Positions 1-7,146 of a stretch of 20,169 bases of DNA are shown here, piece after piece. The position numbers were made by a program, and so were the translations under genes. The first letter of the stretch is position 1; each line of letters begins with the position of its first letter. Source of the stretch: Candidatus Melainabacteria bacterium (GTDB taxonomy: Bacteria > Actinomycetota > Actinomycetes > Mycobacteriales > Pseudonocardiaceae); assembly GCA_903970565.1 (NCBI GenBank), contig CAJCJE010000123.1, forward strand, positions 1 through 20,169. Reading direction: 5' to 3'. The notes below the pieces were generated by a model that saw only the letters and a program-made list of their open reading frames with translations, ran no database searches and was not told where the DNA came from.

Positions 1-399
1 GGCGAGCAGCGTCCCGACCAGCACGGTGACGGTCCTGGCGCGCGCAACGAGCCACCGATCCAGCCGTTGCGCGGCGAGCCGCCGCTGACGCTGTTCCGCG
101 GCCTGCGGCTGCTGGAACTGTCGCCGGGCACCGAACTGGACCGGTTCGGGGTCGGGGACGGGAACCTGACCTACGCCGTCGGTACCCCGTTCGAGCAGCG
201 TTCGCTCGTCCCGGACTGGGTGCACCGGCCGTACCACGTGTACCGGGTACGGCGGCCGTTGCAGGCCCTGATGGGCAACGCGATCCCCTGGTTCGACCAA
301 CCGGGCGGGGGCACCGCGTACCTGCTGCCCTATTCGATCAACGAACTGCTCGACGCGGGCGACGTGATCGAGGTCGAGGCCGGCGACCCACCGGCCTAG
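1..399 (+). CDS. TNT-domain (NAD+ glycohydrolase-type toxin) protein, C-terminal part
   Basis: The frame is open from base 1 to a TAG at 397-399, so the start lies outside the window; about 132 residues are visible. The visible part matches the TNT fold of CpnT-like polymorphic toxins: an LPPGT-like start (LSPGTELDRFG), the VGTPFEQRSL segment, HRPYHVYRV, then PWFDQPGGG, and a C-terminal hydrophobic strand after INELLDAG. Such domains hydrolyse NAD+ and sit at the C-terminus of secreted or contact-delivered proteins. The Arg residues of DRFG and FEQRS are present. After GGG the sequence reads T-A-Y, where I expect GGGxQ in active members; this Ala (codon 316-318) would replace the key Gln (Q822 in Mycobacterium tuberculosis TNT, by memory, not aligned). 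No immunity gene follows on the same strand, only a terminator and a convergent gene. The N-terminal delivery domain is not visible. Confidence 0.8.
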   Translation, partial: GEQRPDQHGDGPGARNEPPIQPLRGEPPLTLFRGLRLLELSPGTELDRFGVGDGNLTYAVGTPFEQRSLVPDWVHRPYHVYRVRRPLQALMGNAIPWFDQPGGGTAYLLPYSINELLDAGDVIEVEAGDPPA

Positions 400-408
400 T
401 CACGGCTG

Positions 409-452
409 AAACGGGAGGGCCCCGCCGGTTACCGGCGGGGCCCTCCCGTTTT
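409..452. terminator. Bidirectional intrinsic terminator
   Basis: A perfect 20-bp inverted repeat (arms 409-428 and 432-451) with a 3-nt loop TTA. It is followed by a T run on the plus strand and begins with an A run, which serves as the T run for the minus strand. It lies between the stops of the convergent TNT and pentapeptide genes and should terminate both. Confidence 0.92.
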
Positions 453-487
453 CGGAGGAGTCCGTCTCAGGTGACGGCAGACCGTTT

Positions 488-1099
488 TCAGTCGATGCGC
501 AGACCGTGCGCGACCGCGAACGCTATCGCGGTGTCCAGGTCGACCCGCGCTCCCCGCAGGTTGGCCTGGACCAACCCGTTCGCGTCGATCCGGGCCCCGC
601 GCAGGTCGGTGTCCTCGACGCGGGCGCTGATCAGCCGCGCACCGCTGAGGTCGGCCTCGCGCAGATCGGTCTCCCGCAGATCCGTCTCGGTGAAGTTGGC
701 CTCCCGCAGGCGTAGCCCGGAGAAGTCGCACTTGCGCAGATCCGCGCGGGACAGGCCCACCAGGGTCAGGTCGCTGTCCCGGATCGTCCAGGTGCGCAGC
801 CGGCAGTCCACGAACGAGCTGCCCAGCAGGCTGCACCCGTCGAACCGGCTGTGGATGAGGTTGCTGCGGTGGAATCCGCAGCTGTGGAACGCGGTCGTGG
901 TGTGCTTGGACTCGCTCAGGTCGACCCTGGCGAAGTCGCAGTGCAGGAACCGGCAGCCCTTGGTGACCAGCCCGTGCAGGTCGGCGTCGCCGAAGTCGCA
1001 GCGGTCGAAGGTGATGCGCTCCCAGTGTTTTCCGGCGAAGTTCGCGTCGCCGAAATTGGCCTCGACGATGGTGTCGCCGTCAGCGGGTTCCTCAGTCAC
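488..1099 (-). CDS. MfpA-like pentapeptide repeat protein
   Basis: 203 codons starting at GTG (1099-1097) with a weak AGG about 9 nt upstream. Nearly the whole protein is built of pentapeptide repeats of the A(D/N)LXX type, with F or L at every fifth position (DANF, CDFGDADL, CDFARVDL, ADLRKCDF, ANFTETDL, TDLRETDL, ADLSGARL, TDLRGARI). This predicts a right-handed quadrilateral beta-helix. The order of segments (LSESKH, GSSFVDCRLR, ADLSGAR, TDLRGA, and the C-terminal AIAFAVAHGL) resembles mycobacterial MfpA (183 aa), a DNA mimic that binds DNA gyrase and lowers fluoroquinolone sensitivity. Gyrase binding is inference. It is transcribed convergently to the TNT gene and 70 nt downstream of the usp gene on the same strand. 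MfpA in mycobacteria sits in a conservon with GTPase genes, which are absent here. Annotating it simply as a pentapeptide protein is the safe alternative. Confidence 0.88.
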   Translation of the reverse strand: MTEEPADGDTIVEANFGDANFAGKHWERITFDRCDFGDADLHGLVTKGCRFLHCDFARVDLSESKHTTTAFHSCGFHRSNLIHSRFDGCSLLGSSFVDCRLRTWTIRDSDLTLVGLSRADLRKCDFSGLRLREANFTETDLRETDLREADLSGARLISARVEDTDLRGARIDANGLVQANLRGARVDLDTAIAFAVAHGLRID

Positions 1100-1127
1100 G
1101 CACCGAGCCTGCCATGCCGCTGCGACC

Positions 1128-1159
1128 GGCTCCTCGGGCAGGTCTTCCCGTCAGGAGCC
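1128..1159. other. Hairpin between usp and the mfpA-like gene
   Basis: Arms GGCTCCT (1128-1134) and AGGAGCC (1153-1159) enclose a second short stem CGGG/CCCG (1135-1138 with 1147-1150). It falls in the 70-nt gap after the usp stop. There is no T run, so it may be a weak terminator or RNA-stabilising hairpin rather than an intrinsic terminator. Confidence 0.45.
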
Positions 1160-1169
1160 CAACCCGTGC

Positions 1170-1655
1170 TCAGGGCACGACCACGATCGGCCGGGTCGCC
1201 TTGGCCAGCAGCGACTTCGGCACCGAACCGAGCAGGCCGCCGTGCCGGGACCGGCCGACCACGATGCTGTCCGCGCGCTGCTGTTCGGCAATCGCCTCCA
1301 GCACCCCGGCCGGATCACCCTTGCCGTGCAACAGTTCCCAGTCCAGGCCCTCGCGGGTCAACAGACTCTCGAACCGCGTGTGCAGTTCCGACACGACCTC
1401 GTCGGCCGCCTCGGTGCTGGCCACCGCGCCGGCACCGACCCAGTACGCGGGGCCGGAAAATACCTCGACGTAGACGATGATCAGGCGGGCGGAGTCCCGG
1501 CGGGCCAGGCCGGCCGCCCAGGCGAGGGCGTGCAGCGACGGTGGCGTGTCATCGTAACCGACCACGATCGAACCGAGGCCGTCCTTGCCGATCTCGAACC
1601 TGGGCCGCCCGTTTTCCGCTTCCACGAGAAGAACTCTAGGCCGTGCCCGGCACAT
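1170..1655 (-). CDS. Universal stress protein (UspA family)
   Basis: 161 codons if started at ATG 1655; a GTG ten codons further in (about 1625) is an alternative. Neither has an obvious ribosome binding site. The single Usp domain starts with SIVVGYDDTPPSLHALAWAAGLA, the typical first strand and helix with the nucleotide-contacting Asp. It contains LIIVYVE (second strand), then the long helix AADEVVSELHTRFESLL, then ADSIVVGRSRHGGLLGSVPKSLL and the final strand RPIVVVP. The nucleotide loop is shorter than the canonical G-2X-G-9X-GS pattern, as in several actinobacterial subfamilies, so ATP binding is uncertain. The protein is cytoplasmic; its role is presumably stress or dormancy adaptation. 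It is divergent from the ABC exporter genes across a 101-nt intergenic region that must hold both promoters. Confidence 0.9.
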   Translation of the reverse strand: MCRARPRVLLVEAENGRPRFEIGKDGLGSIVVGYDDTPPSLHALAWAAGLARRDSARLIIVYVEVFSGPAYWVGAGAVASTEAADEVVSELHTRFESLLTREGLDWELLHGKGDPAGVLEAIAEQQRADSIVVGRSRHGGLLGSVPKSLLAKATRPIVVVP

Positions 1656-1743
1656 CCGCGTTTCGCCGACGGTGATCTGTCCGACTCGGTGACCCGCGTC
1701 CGACCGGGAACTAAATCGTTTCCGGCCGTCGTCGGAGTCTGGC

Positions 1744-1749
1744 TACGGT
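1744..1749 (+). promoter_or_regulatory. Putative -10 box (TACGGT) of a leaderless ABC exporter transcript
   Basis: TACGGT fits TANNNT and ends 7 nt before the ATG at 1757, so transcription would begin at or next to the start codon. No Shine-Dalgarno sequence is seen before this ATG, which agrees with leaderless translation. No convincing -35 is seen. Confidence 0.45.
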
Positions 1750-1756
1750 AGCCGTC

Positions 1757-3493
1757 ATGTCCCGGATACTGTCGCTCACGCAGCAGCCCGGAACGCCGGA
1801 CAGTCGGGGGCCCGGTCGGTATCTGTGGTGGTTGGTCACCAGCCAGCTCCGGTGGGCCGTGCTCGGTGCCGCCTTCAGCATCCTGTGGATGTTCAGCCTC
1901 ACCCTGCCGCCGTACTTCATCGCCAACGCCATCGACAGGGGGTTGCGCCCCAAGAACCTGACCGCGCTGGGCTGGTGGGCCGCCGCGATCATCGGGATCG
2001 GCATCACCTCCGCGCTGTTGGGCCTGTGCCGGCACCGGATCATGACCTTCATCCGGATCGACGCGAGCTACCGGACCGTCGCGGTGGTGATCCGACAGGC
2101 CGTCCGGCTCGGGGCCACCTTTCCGCAGCGGGTGTCGGCGGGCGAGGTGGTGAGCATCGGCGCCGCCGACGTCACCGCCATCAGCGAGGCGCAGACGATG
2201 GTCGGGCCGGGAGCCGGCGCCGTGGTCACCTACCTCGCGATCGCGGTCGTGCTGTTCAGTGTGTCGGCGCTGCTGGCCGGGGTGGTGCTGCTCGGCGTGC
2301 CGTTGATCATGGTGATCGTCGGGCCGCTGCTGAGCAGGCTGCGCCGGACCCAGGCCGAGTACCGACAGCAGCAGGGCGCGCTGACCGCACGGGCCGGGGA
2401 CATCGTGTCCGGGCTGCGGGTGCTGTGCGGGATCGGCGGCAAGCCGCTGTTCGCCGAGCGGTACCGGCAGTCCTCCGAACAACTGCGGGCCGAGGGCTAC
2501 CGGGTCGGCGCGGTGATGAGCTGGATCGAGGCACTGGCGGTCGGCCTGCCCGGAATCTTCCTGGCCACCGTCACCTGGCTGGCCGCGCGGATGGCCGCCG
2601 AGGGCCAGATCACCGTCGGTCAACTGGTCTCCGTCTACGGCTATGTCGCGGTACTGATCGTGCCGGTCGGGTTCCTCATCGAGGGCGCCGGTCAGCTCGG
2701 CAAGGGCCTGGTCGCCGCCCGCCGGGTGGTCCGGGTGCTGGAGCTGACGCCCGGCCTCGCGGATGCCGGTGGCCCGGCCCCGGTCGGTCCGGCCGATCTG
2801 CACGACCCGACCTCCGGCCTGCTCCTGGCCGCCGGCCGGACCACCGCGCTGGTGGCGCGGCGATCCGCCGACGCGGTTGCCGTCGTCGACCGGTTGGGCC
2901 GTTATGTGGACTCCTCGGTCAGCTGGGGCGGCCTCCCGCTGAACACGGTGGCGCTCGCGGAGGTGCGGCGGCGAATCCTGGTCGCGGACAACGACGCCTA
3001 CCTCTTCGGCGGTGCCCTGCGCGAGGTGGTCGGCGCCGAGTCGGACCGGTCCGAGCGGTCCGAGGGCCAGGACGACGCGGCCATCGCCACGGCGGTGCGA
3101 CTGGCTGCCGCGCAGGACGTGGTGGCGGGCCTGCCGGCCGGTCTGGACGCGCGGATCGAGGCGAGGGCGGCCAATCTCTCCGGCGGCCAACGGCAGCGGC
3201 TGCGGCTGATCCGCGCGCTGCTGGCCGACCCGGAGGTGCTGCTGCTGGTCGAGCCGACCTCGGCGGTGGACGCGCACACCGAGGCGCTGATCGCCGAACG
3301 GGTCGGCGCCGCACGCGCGGGCCGGACCACGCTGCTGGTCGGTACCTCGCCGCTGCTGCTGGATCGCGCCGACGAGGTCGCCTATCTGGTGGACGGGCGG
3401 GTGGTGGCGACCGGCCCGCACAGCGCACTGCTCACCGAGCGAGCCGACTACCGGGCCCTGGTCTTCCGGGGCAACGAGGACACCGATGACTGA
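1757..3493 (+). CDS. ABC exporter half-transporter, NBD with degenerate Walker A/B
   Basis: 578 residues. The N-terminal membrane domain (about 30-310) has hydrophobic spans near 33-55, 72-92, 153-192 and 255-310, the type IV exporter layout; the NBD covers about 350-570. The signature NLSGGQRQRLRL is intact (LSGGQ at 474-478). Walker A is unrecognisable: where GxxGxGKS is expected the protein reads ALVARRSADAVAVV (364-377). Walker B reads LLLVEPTSAVD, so the Mg-binding Asp is Val498 while the catalytic-position Glu499 remains. The Q-loop position reads VADNDAYLF and the H-loop His is replaced in TSPLLLDRADEV (Ser531). It therefore cannot be a working ATPase alone. It overlaps the next gene by 8 nt, and that gene supplies the intact ATP-binding elements. 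This degenerate-NBD family is, from memory, seen in other actinomycetes. The substrate is unknown. Confidence 0.93.
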   Translation: MSRILSLTQQPGTPDSRGPGRYLWWLVTSQLRWAVLGAAFSILWMFSLTLPPYFIANAIDRGLRPKNLTALGWWAAAIIGIGITSALLGLCRHRIMTFIRIDASYRTVAVVIRQAVRLGATFPQRVSAGEVVSIGAADVTAISEAQTMVGPGAGAVVTYLAIAVVLFSVSALLAGVVLLGVPLIMVIVGPLLSRLRRTQAEYRQQQGALTARAGDIVSGLRVLCGIGGKPLFAERYRQSSEQLRAEGYRVGAVMSWIEALAVGLPGIFLATVTWLAARMAAEGQITVGQLVSVYGYVAVLIVPVGFLIEGAGQLGKGLVAARRVVRVLELTPGLADAGGPAPVGPADLHDPTSGLLLAAGRTTALVARRSADAVAVVDRLGRYVDSSVSWGGLPLNTVALAEVRRRILVADNDAYLFGGALREVVGAESDRSERSEGQDDAAIATAVRLAAAQDVVAGLPAGLDARIEARAANLSGGQRQRLRLIRALLADPEVLLLVEPTSAVDAHTEALIAERVGAARAGRTTLLVGTSPLLLDRADEVAYLVDGRVVATGPHSALLTERADYRALVFRGNEDTDD

Positions 3494-5273
3494 GCAGTCC
3501 ACTCCGGACGACGCGGCCGAGGTCGGCCACTGGCGGCTGCCGGTCGCCGACGGCCGGGTCATCCGCCGCGCGGTCGCCGACCTGGTCCGCGCCGATCGGC
3601 GCGCCGTGGCACTGATCCTGACCCTCAACAGCCTCGCCGCCGCCGCCGCTCTTGCCGGACCGTGGCTGCTCGGCGAGATCGTCAACCAGATCGGCCCGGG
3701 CGCCAATCTGTCCACAATAGACAAACTTGCCCTGCTGATCGTCGGTTTCGCGGTACTGCAACTGATCCTGACCCGCTACGCGCGCTACGCGGGCTACCGC
3801 TTCGGCGAGCGGGCCCTGTCGGCGCTGCGGATCGACTTCGTCGACCGGGTACTGGCGCTGCCCACCTCGGTGGTCGAACGGGCCGGCACCGGGGACCTGA
3901 TGACCCGCAGTTCCGGCGATGCCACCACGGTCGGCAACATGCTGCGCGACGCGGCACCGACGGTGGCCTTCGCCATGTTGCAGGTGGTGTTCATCTTCGC
4001 CGCGACCTTCGTCCTCAACCCACTGCTGGGCGGGTGCGCGTTCGTGGCGCTGCCGATGTTCTGGGTTACCACCCGGTGGTACCTGCGCCGGGCGCGCGCC
4101 GCGTATCTCGCCGAGGGCGACGCCAACTCCGATCTGTCCGAAACCCTCGCCGCGACCGCTGAGGGCGGCCGGACGGTCGAGGCGTTCCGGTTGCAGCGGC
4201 GGCGGATCGGCGCCGGACACCGAGCCATCGCCTTCGGCTACGCGACCCGGCGGCGCACCCTGTACCTGCGCAGCGTGTGGTTTCCCAGCATCGAGTTCGG
4301 CCACATGCTGCCGGTCGGCGCGATTTTGCTGGTCGGCGGACTCGGTTACCTGCACGGCTGGCTGAGCCTCGGTGTGGTCGCCTCGGGCAGCCTGTACATG
4401 TGGCAGCTCGTCGAACCGATCGACCAGGTGCTGATGTGGACCGAGCAACTGCAACGCGGGATCGCGTCCTTCGCCAGGGTCACCGGCCTGAGCGAGCTTC
4501 CGCCGCCGCCGCGCGGCGGCGCGACGCCGGTCGACGACCGGATCGAGGTACGCGGCGTCCGCTACGCCTATCACGGCGAACACGAGGTGCTGCACGGCGT
4601 CGACCTCACGGTGCGGCCTGGTGAGCGGCTGGCCGTCGTCGGGCCCTCCGGCGCCGGCAAGTCCACTCTCGGCCGGCTGCTGGCCGGCATCGACGCGCCC
4701 AGGGCCGGCACGATCACCGTCGGCGGCGTGCCGGTGGCCGAGCTGACGCCGGAGGAGTTGCGGCAGCGGATCATCCTGGTCACCCAGGAACACCACGTGT
4801 TCCTCGGCAGCCTGCGGGACAACCTGGCGATGGCCGCGCCGGAGGCCACGGACGAGGCGATGCTGGCGGCGTTGGCCACCGTGGACGCGCGCTGGGTGCG
4901 GGAACTGCCCGATGGCCTCGCCACCGGCCTCGGCGCGGCCGGCGAGGAACTGGACCCGGCCCGGGCGCAGCAACTCGCGCTGGCCAGGGTGGTGCTGGCC
5001 GATCCGCATACGGTGATCCTGGACGAGGCCACCTCGCTGCTGGACCCCACCACCGCCCGGCACGCCGAACGCGCGATGGCCGCCGTGCTCGCCGGCCGCA
5101 CGGTGATCGCCATCGCGCACCGGCTGCACACCGCGCACGACGCGGACCGGGTCGCCGTCGTCGACGGCGGTCGGCTCACCGAACTCGGCAGCCACCACGA
5201 ACTGCTGGACGCCAACGGTTCCTATGCGGCCCTCTGGCGCTCCTGGCACGGCACCGCCCCGGCCGAACGCTGA
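3486..5273 (+). CDS. ABC exporter half-transporter, NBD with intact Walker motifs but degenerate signature
   Basis: 595 residues starting at ATG 3486 inside the previous gene (8-nt overlap), implying translational coupling and 1:1 subunits. Membrane domain about 35-330 with spans near 40-62, 80-98, 158-200 and 270-305; NBD about 350-585. Walker A is GPSGAGKST (386-394), the Q-loop is VTQEHHVF (Gln434), Walker B is VILDEATSLLD (Asp513, Glu514) and the H-loop is IAHRLHTAHDADR (His545): all complete. The signature motif expected as LSGGQ reads LDPAR (489-493) in GEELDPARAQQLALARV. Paired with the upstream protein this gives one complete site (this Walker A with the partner's LSGGQ) and one dead site. 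The pair is probably an asymmetric heterodimeric exporter of an unknown compound at the plasma membrane. Confidence 0.94.
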   Translation: MTEQSTPDDAAEVGHWRLPVADGRVIRRAVADLVRADRRAVALILTLNSLAAAAALAGPWLLGEIVNQIGPGANLSTIDKLALLIVGFAVLQLILTRYARYAGYRFGERALSALRIDFVDRVLALPTSVVERAGTGDLMTRSSGDATTVGNMLRDAAPTVAFAMLQVVFIFAATFVLNPLLGGCAFVALPMFWVTTRWYLRRARAAYLAEGDANSDLSETLAATAEGGRTVEAFRLQRRRIGAGHRAIAFGYATRRRTLYLRSVWFPSIEFGHMLPVGAILLVGGLGYLHGWLSLGVVASGSLYMWQLVEPIDQVLMWTEQLQRGIASFARVTGLSELPPPPRGGATPVDDRIEVRGVRYAYHGEHEVLHGVDLTVRPGERLAVVGPSGAGKSTLGRLLAGIDAPRAGTITVGGVPVAELTPEELRQRIILVTQEHHVFLGSLRDNLAMAAPEATDEAMLAALATVDARWVRELPDGLATGLGAAGEELDPARAQQLALARVVLADPHTVILDEATSLLDPTTARHAERAMAAVLAGRTVIAIAHRLHTAHDADRVAVVDGGRLTELGSHHELLDANGSYAALWRSWHGTAPAER

Positions 5274-5285
5274 CCGACACCGGTT

Positions 5286-5303
5286 CGGCCGGCGACCCGG
5301 CCG
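5286..5303. terminator. Short GC hairpin between convergent genes
   Basis: CGGCCGG (5286-5292) and CCGGCCG (5297-5303) form a 7-bp stem with a CGAC loop. It lies in the 39-nt gap between the stop of the ABC gene and the stop of the facing GNAT gene. There is no T run, so termination is only likely by position. Confidence 0.4.
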
Positions 5304-5312
5304 GAGACTCGG

Positions 5313-5809
5313 TCACAGTTCGGCGTACCAGTCGTTGCCACGGATCGGATTGCCCTTCGGATACTCGACATCGCACTGGCCGGCCAGGATCAACCCGGCC
5401 CTGCGGCAGACCGCGTTCGACGCTCCATTGTGGATCGACGGGAACGCGCGCAGGGTGCGGTGCCGGTGTGGCGCGCGGGCCTGCGCAATGACCAGCAGCA
5501 GGCCGGCGACCGCGATGCCCCGGCCCTGGAACTCCGGCAGCACGCTCCAGCCGGCCTCGTAGGCGCCCTCGCCCTGCCACTGGTGTTCCCAGTAACCGAT
5601 CACCCCGGCCGCTGCACCGTCCGCCGTCACCAGGAACATCTGCCCGGCACCCGGCGTGTCGAGGTGGAGATAGCGCCAGTGGCGGTCGTCCACCGCGTTG
5701 TCGCTCTCCGGACCGCCGAGATACCTGGTCATCTCCGGCGTGTTCGCCGCCGCAGCACCTCGATCCCGGCCTCGTTCCACGGTTGCCGCGCAACATCCGT
5801 CACCACCAT
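5313..5809 (-). pseudogene. GNAT acetyltransferase with apparent 1-nt frameshift near its N-terminus
   Basis: The C-terminal part is a typical GNAT protein in one frame (from about 5746 down to 5313): NTPEMTRYLGGPESD, then FLVTADGAAAGVIGYWEHQW, GWSVLPEFQGRGIA (the acetyl-CoA loop QGRGIA), SNAVCRRAGL and NDWYAEL. No start codon fits this frame well: the first GTG (5780) gives a glycine/alanine run unlike the family. An ATG at 5809 (GGTTGGAG just upstream) opens another frame reading DVARQPWNEAGIEVLRR, which is the expected N-terminus. Joining the two gives IEVLRR-ANTPEMTRYL, the usual family sequence. One G is missing within the CGG repeat at about 5745-5753. This is either a true pseudogenising deletion or a sequencing error in a GC run. 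The substrate is unknown. The start lies 58 nt downstream of the next GNAT gene, same strand. Confidence 0.75.
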
Positions 5810-5867
5810 CTCCAACCCTGACGCACGTCGTCGACGCCCTCGATCCGTCTCCCGGGCGCAGTCAACC

Positions 5868-6659
5868 TCACCCCTTCGACTGATTTCCGGGCACCAGGGT
5901 TCGGTAGTGGTAGTCGGCGGCGGTACGGAAGCCGAGCCGGGCGTAGAGGGCGCGGGCTCCCTGGTTGGCCGTTGTCACCTGCAACCAGGTCTGGCGCAGA
6001 CCGCGAGCGCGGGCCTGGTCGAGCAGGGCGTCGATGATCAGCATGGCCCGGCCCTGCCGGCGACAGTCCGGCCGTACGGCGAGGCAGTAGAGGCCGCCCC
6101 AGTCCCCGACCAGGGCCAGTCGGCCGATCGCGGTGGCCCCGGCGGCGTCGTGCCAGCTGGCGTACAGGGCGGGGCGTCCGGTGAGGATGCGCCGACCGAC
6201 CTCGCGGGCCTCGGCGTCGCCGCGGCCGTCCACGGCCCACCAGAGATCCATCCAGGCCCGGTCGGGCCGCTCGCTCACCTCGACACCGGCCGAGGTCATC
6301 TTTGCGGAGGACCCGGGTTCGAGGCGGGCGAGTTCGCGCAGCACGTCCTCGATGCCGGCGGTCTGGACACTCGCTCGGGCGCCCACCTGATAGCCCCGTG
6401 CGGCCAGCACCGCGTCGAGCCCGCCGGGTCGGGCGGTGGGACCGAGTTGGACGCAGGGGGCTATCCCCCGCTCTCGGTAGAGCAGTTCGACCCGGTCGAG
6501 AGTGGCCCTGAGATCGGCGGGCGCGGTCAGCGGCAGCACGGAATTGGCTCGCCGGGTCACCCCGCCGGAGAGCCGCACGACCCAGCCGTCGACGGACACC
6601 TCGGTCTGGGCCGGCCAACCCTGACGCATCAACACGTCGAGATCAACTACGGAAGCCAT
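5868..6659 (-). CDS. GNAT family N-acetyltransferase (Rv0428c/CG3035-like)
   Basis: 263 residues. The N-terminal half (1-110) contains GWPAQTEVSVDGWVVRLSGGVTRRANSVLPL. The W-x-x-R-x-x-GG-x-TRRANSV pattern is characteristic of the actinobacterial family exemplified by Rv0428c and annotated as CG3035-type N-acetylglutamate synthase-like. The C-terminal half (about 120-255) is the GNAT domain: AIGRLALVGDWGGLYCLAVRPDCRRQGRAMLIIDALLDQA, with the acetyl-CoA loop RRQGRA, then NQGARALYARLGF near the end. The biochemical substrate is not established by sequence. ATG 6659 has GGGAG directly against it, too close for a ribosome binding site; a TATGCT box 6 nt upstream suggests a leaderless mRNA. An AT-rich dyad lies 27 nt upstream. 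The frameshifted GNAT follows downstream. Confidence 0.88.
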   Translation of the reverse strand: MASVVDLDVLMRQGWPAQTEVSVDGWVVRLSGGVTRRANSVLPLTAPADLRATLDRVELLYRERGIAPCVQLGPTARPGGLDAVLAARGYQVGARASVQTAGIEDVLRELARLEPGSSAKMTSAGVEVSERPDRAWMDLWWAVDGRGDAEAREVGRRILTGRPALYASWHDAAGATAIGRLALVGDWGGLYCLAVRPDCRRQGRAMLIIDALLDQARARGLRQTWLQVTTANQGARALYARLGFRTAADYHYRTLVPGNQSKG

Positions 6660-6665
6660 CTCCCG

Positions 6666-6671
6666 AGCATA
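6666..6671 (-). promoter_or_regulatory. Putative -10 box (TATGCT) for the Rv0428c-like GNAT gene
   Basis: On the minus strand TATGCT lies 6 nt before the ATG at 6659, the spacing expected of a leaderless actinobacterial promoter. No good -35 is visible at 16-18 nt. Confidence 0.45.
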
Positions 6672-6685
6672 ACAATCGGAAGATT

Positions 6686-6699
6686 TGTATAGTTATACA
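6686..6699. promoter_or_regulatory. AT-rich dyad TGTATA-gt-TATACA, candidate operator
   Basis: A perfect 6-bp inverted repeat with a 2-nt centre in one of the most AT-rich patches of the window (about 6668-6705), 27 nt upstream of the GNAT start. The position, just upstream of the putative -10 box, suits a repressor or activator site. The regulator is unknown. The same 67-nt gap also holds a small hairpin GATCA-CGT-TGATC (6713-6725) after the stop of the mutasome operon's last gene, with no T run. Confidence 0.5.
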
Positions 6700-6726
6700 T
6701 TTCTGTTCGCCTGATCACGTTGATCG

Positions 6727-7122
6727 TCAGCGTGGCTCGATCACGTCGTCGACGGCGATGTCGTATACGGCCAGACAGCGACGAATCCACTGCCGCCGCG
6801 GCACGCTCCAACTATCCCAAGTGGACTGGAGCGTGTCGGCGGGAAGATCGTGACCGGTCGGATCGAGGCCGGGTAGCAGGGTCATGGACAGGACGGCCAG
6901 CTCGGTGATCTGCTGGTGGTAGTCGGTGCCGGGAAAGACGTCCGCGCACAGGCTCTCCCGGCGCTCGGCCATCGCCCGGATGTGGCGCAGCGACTCGTGG
7001 ACCACGTGTTCGATGGCCCCGGCGACGGCAGCCTGTCGACGGCGGGCCAGCCGGTGCCGAAGCCATCGCGCGGTGGACCGCTCCACCGCCGGCCACTGGT
7101 AGCCCCTGATCCGAACGCCCAC
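6727..7122 (-). CDS. Hypothetical protein at the end of the SOS mutagenesis operon
   Basis: 131 residues from GTG 7122, with GGGAAGG about 12 nt upstream. It begins 24 nt after the dnaE2 stop on the same strand, so it is very probably co-transcribed. I do not recognise the family. The N-terminus is strongly basic (RHRLARRRQ), followed by a long predicted helix (AAVAGAIEHVVHESLRHIRAMAERRESL), a short hydrophobic helix (ITELAVLSMTLLPGL), and a Trp-rich C-terminal part (STWDSWSVPRRQWIRRCLAVYDIAVDDVIEPR). There is no signal peptide or membrane span. The basic N-terminus would allow nucleic-acid or polymerase contact, but that is speculation. Codon use looks like that of its neighbours, so it is likely a real gene. 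It could also be unrelated to SOS and merely downstream. Confidence 0.7.
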   Translation of the reverse strand: MGVRIRGYQWPAVERSTARWLRHRLARRRQAAVAGAIEHVVHESLRHIRAMAERRESLCADVFPGTDYHQQITELAVLSMTLLPGLDPTGHDLPADTLQSTWDSWSVPRRQWIRRCLAVYDIAVDDVIEPR

Positions 7123-7146
7123 GATCGCCGCGCCTTCCCGCGCCGG

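Noticed and set aside
1481..3724. Long minus-strand open frame of 747 codons opposite the first ABC gene
   Set aside because: It is antisense to the ABC exporter with low-complexity Arg/Gly/Gln composition and no recognisable domain; GC-rich genomes give such frames by chance.
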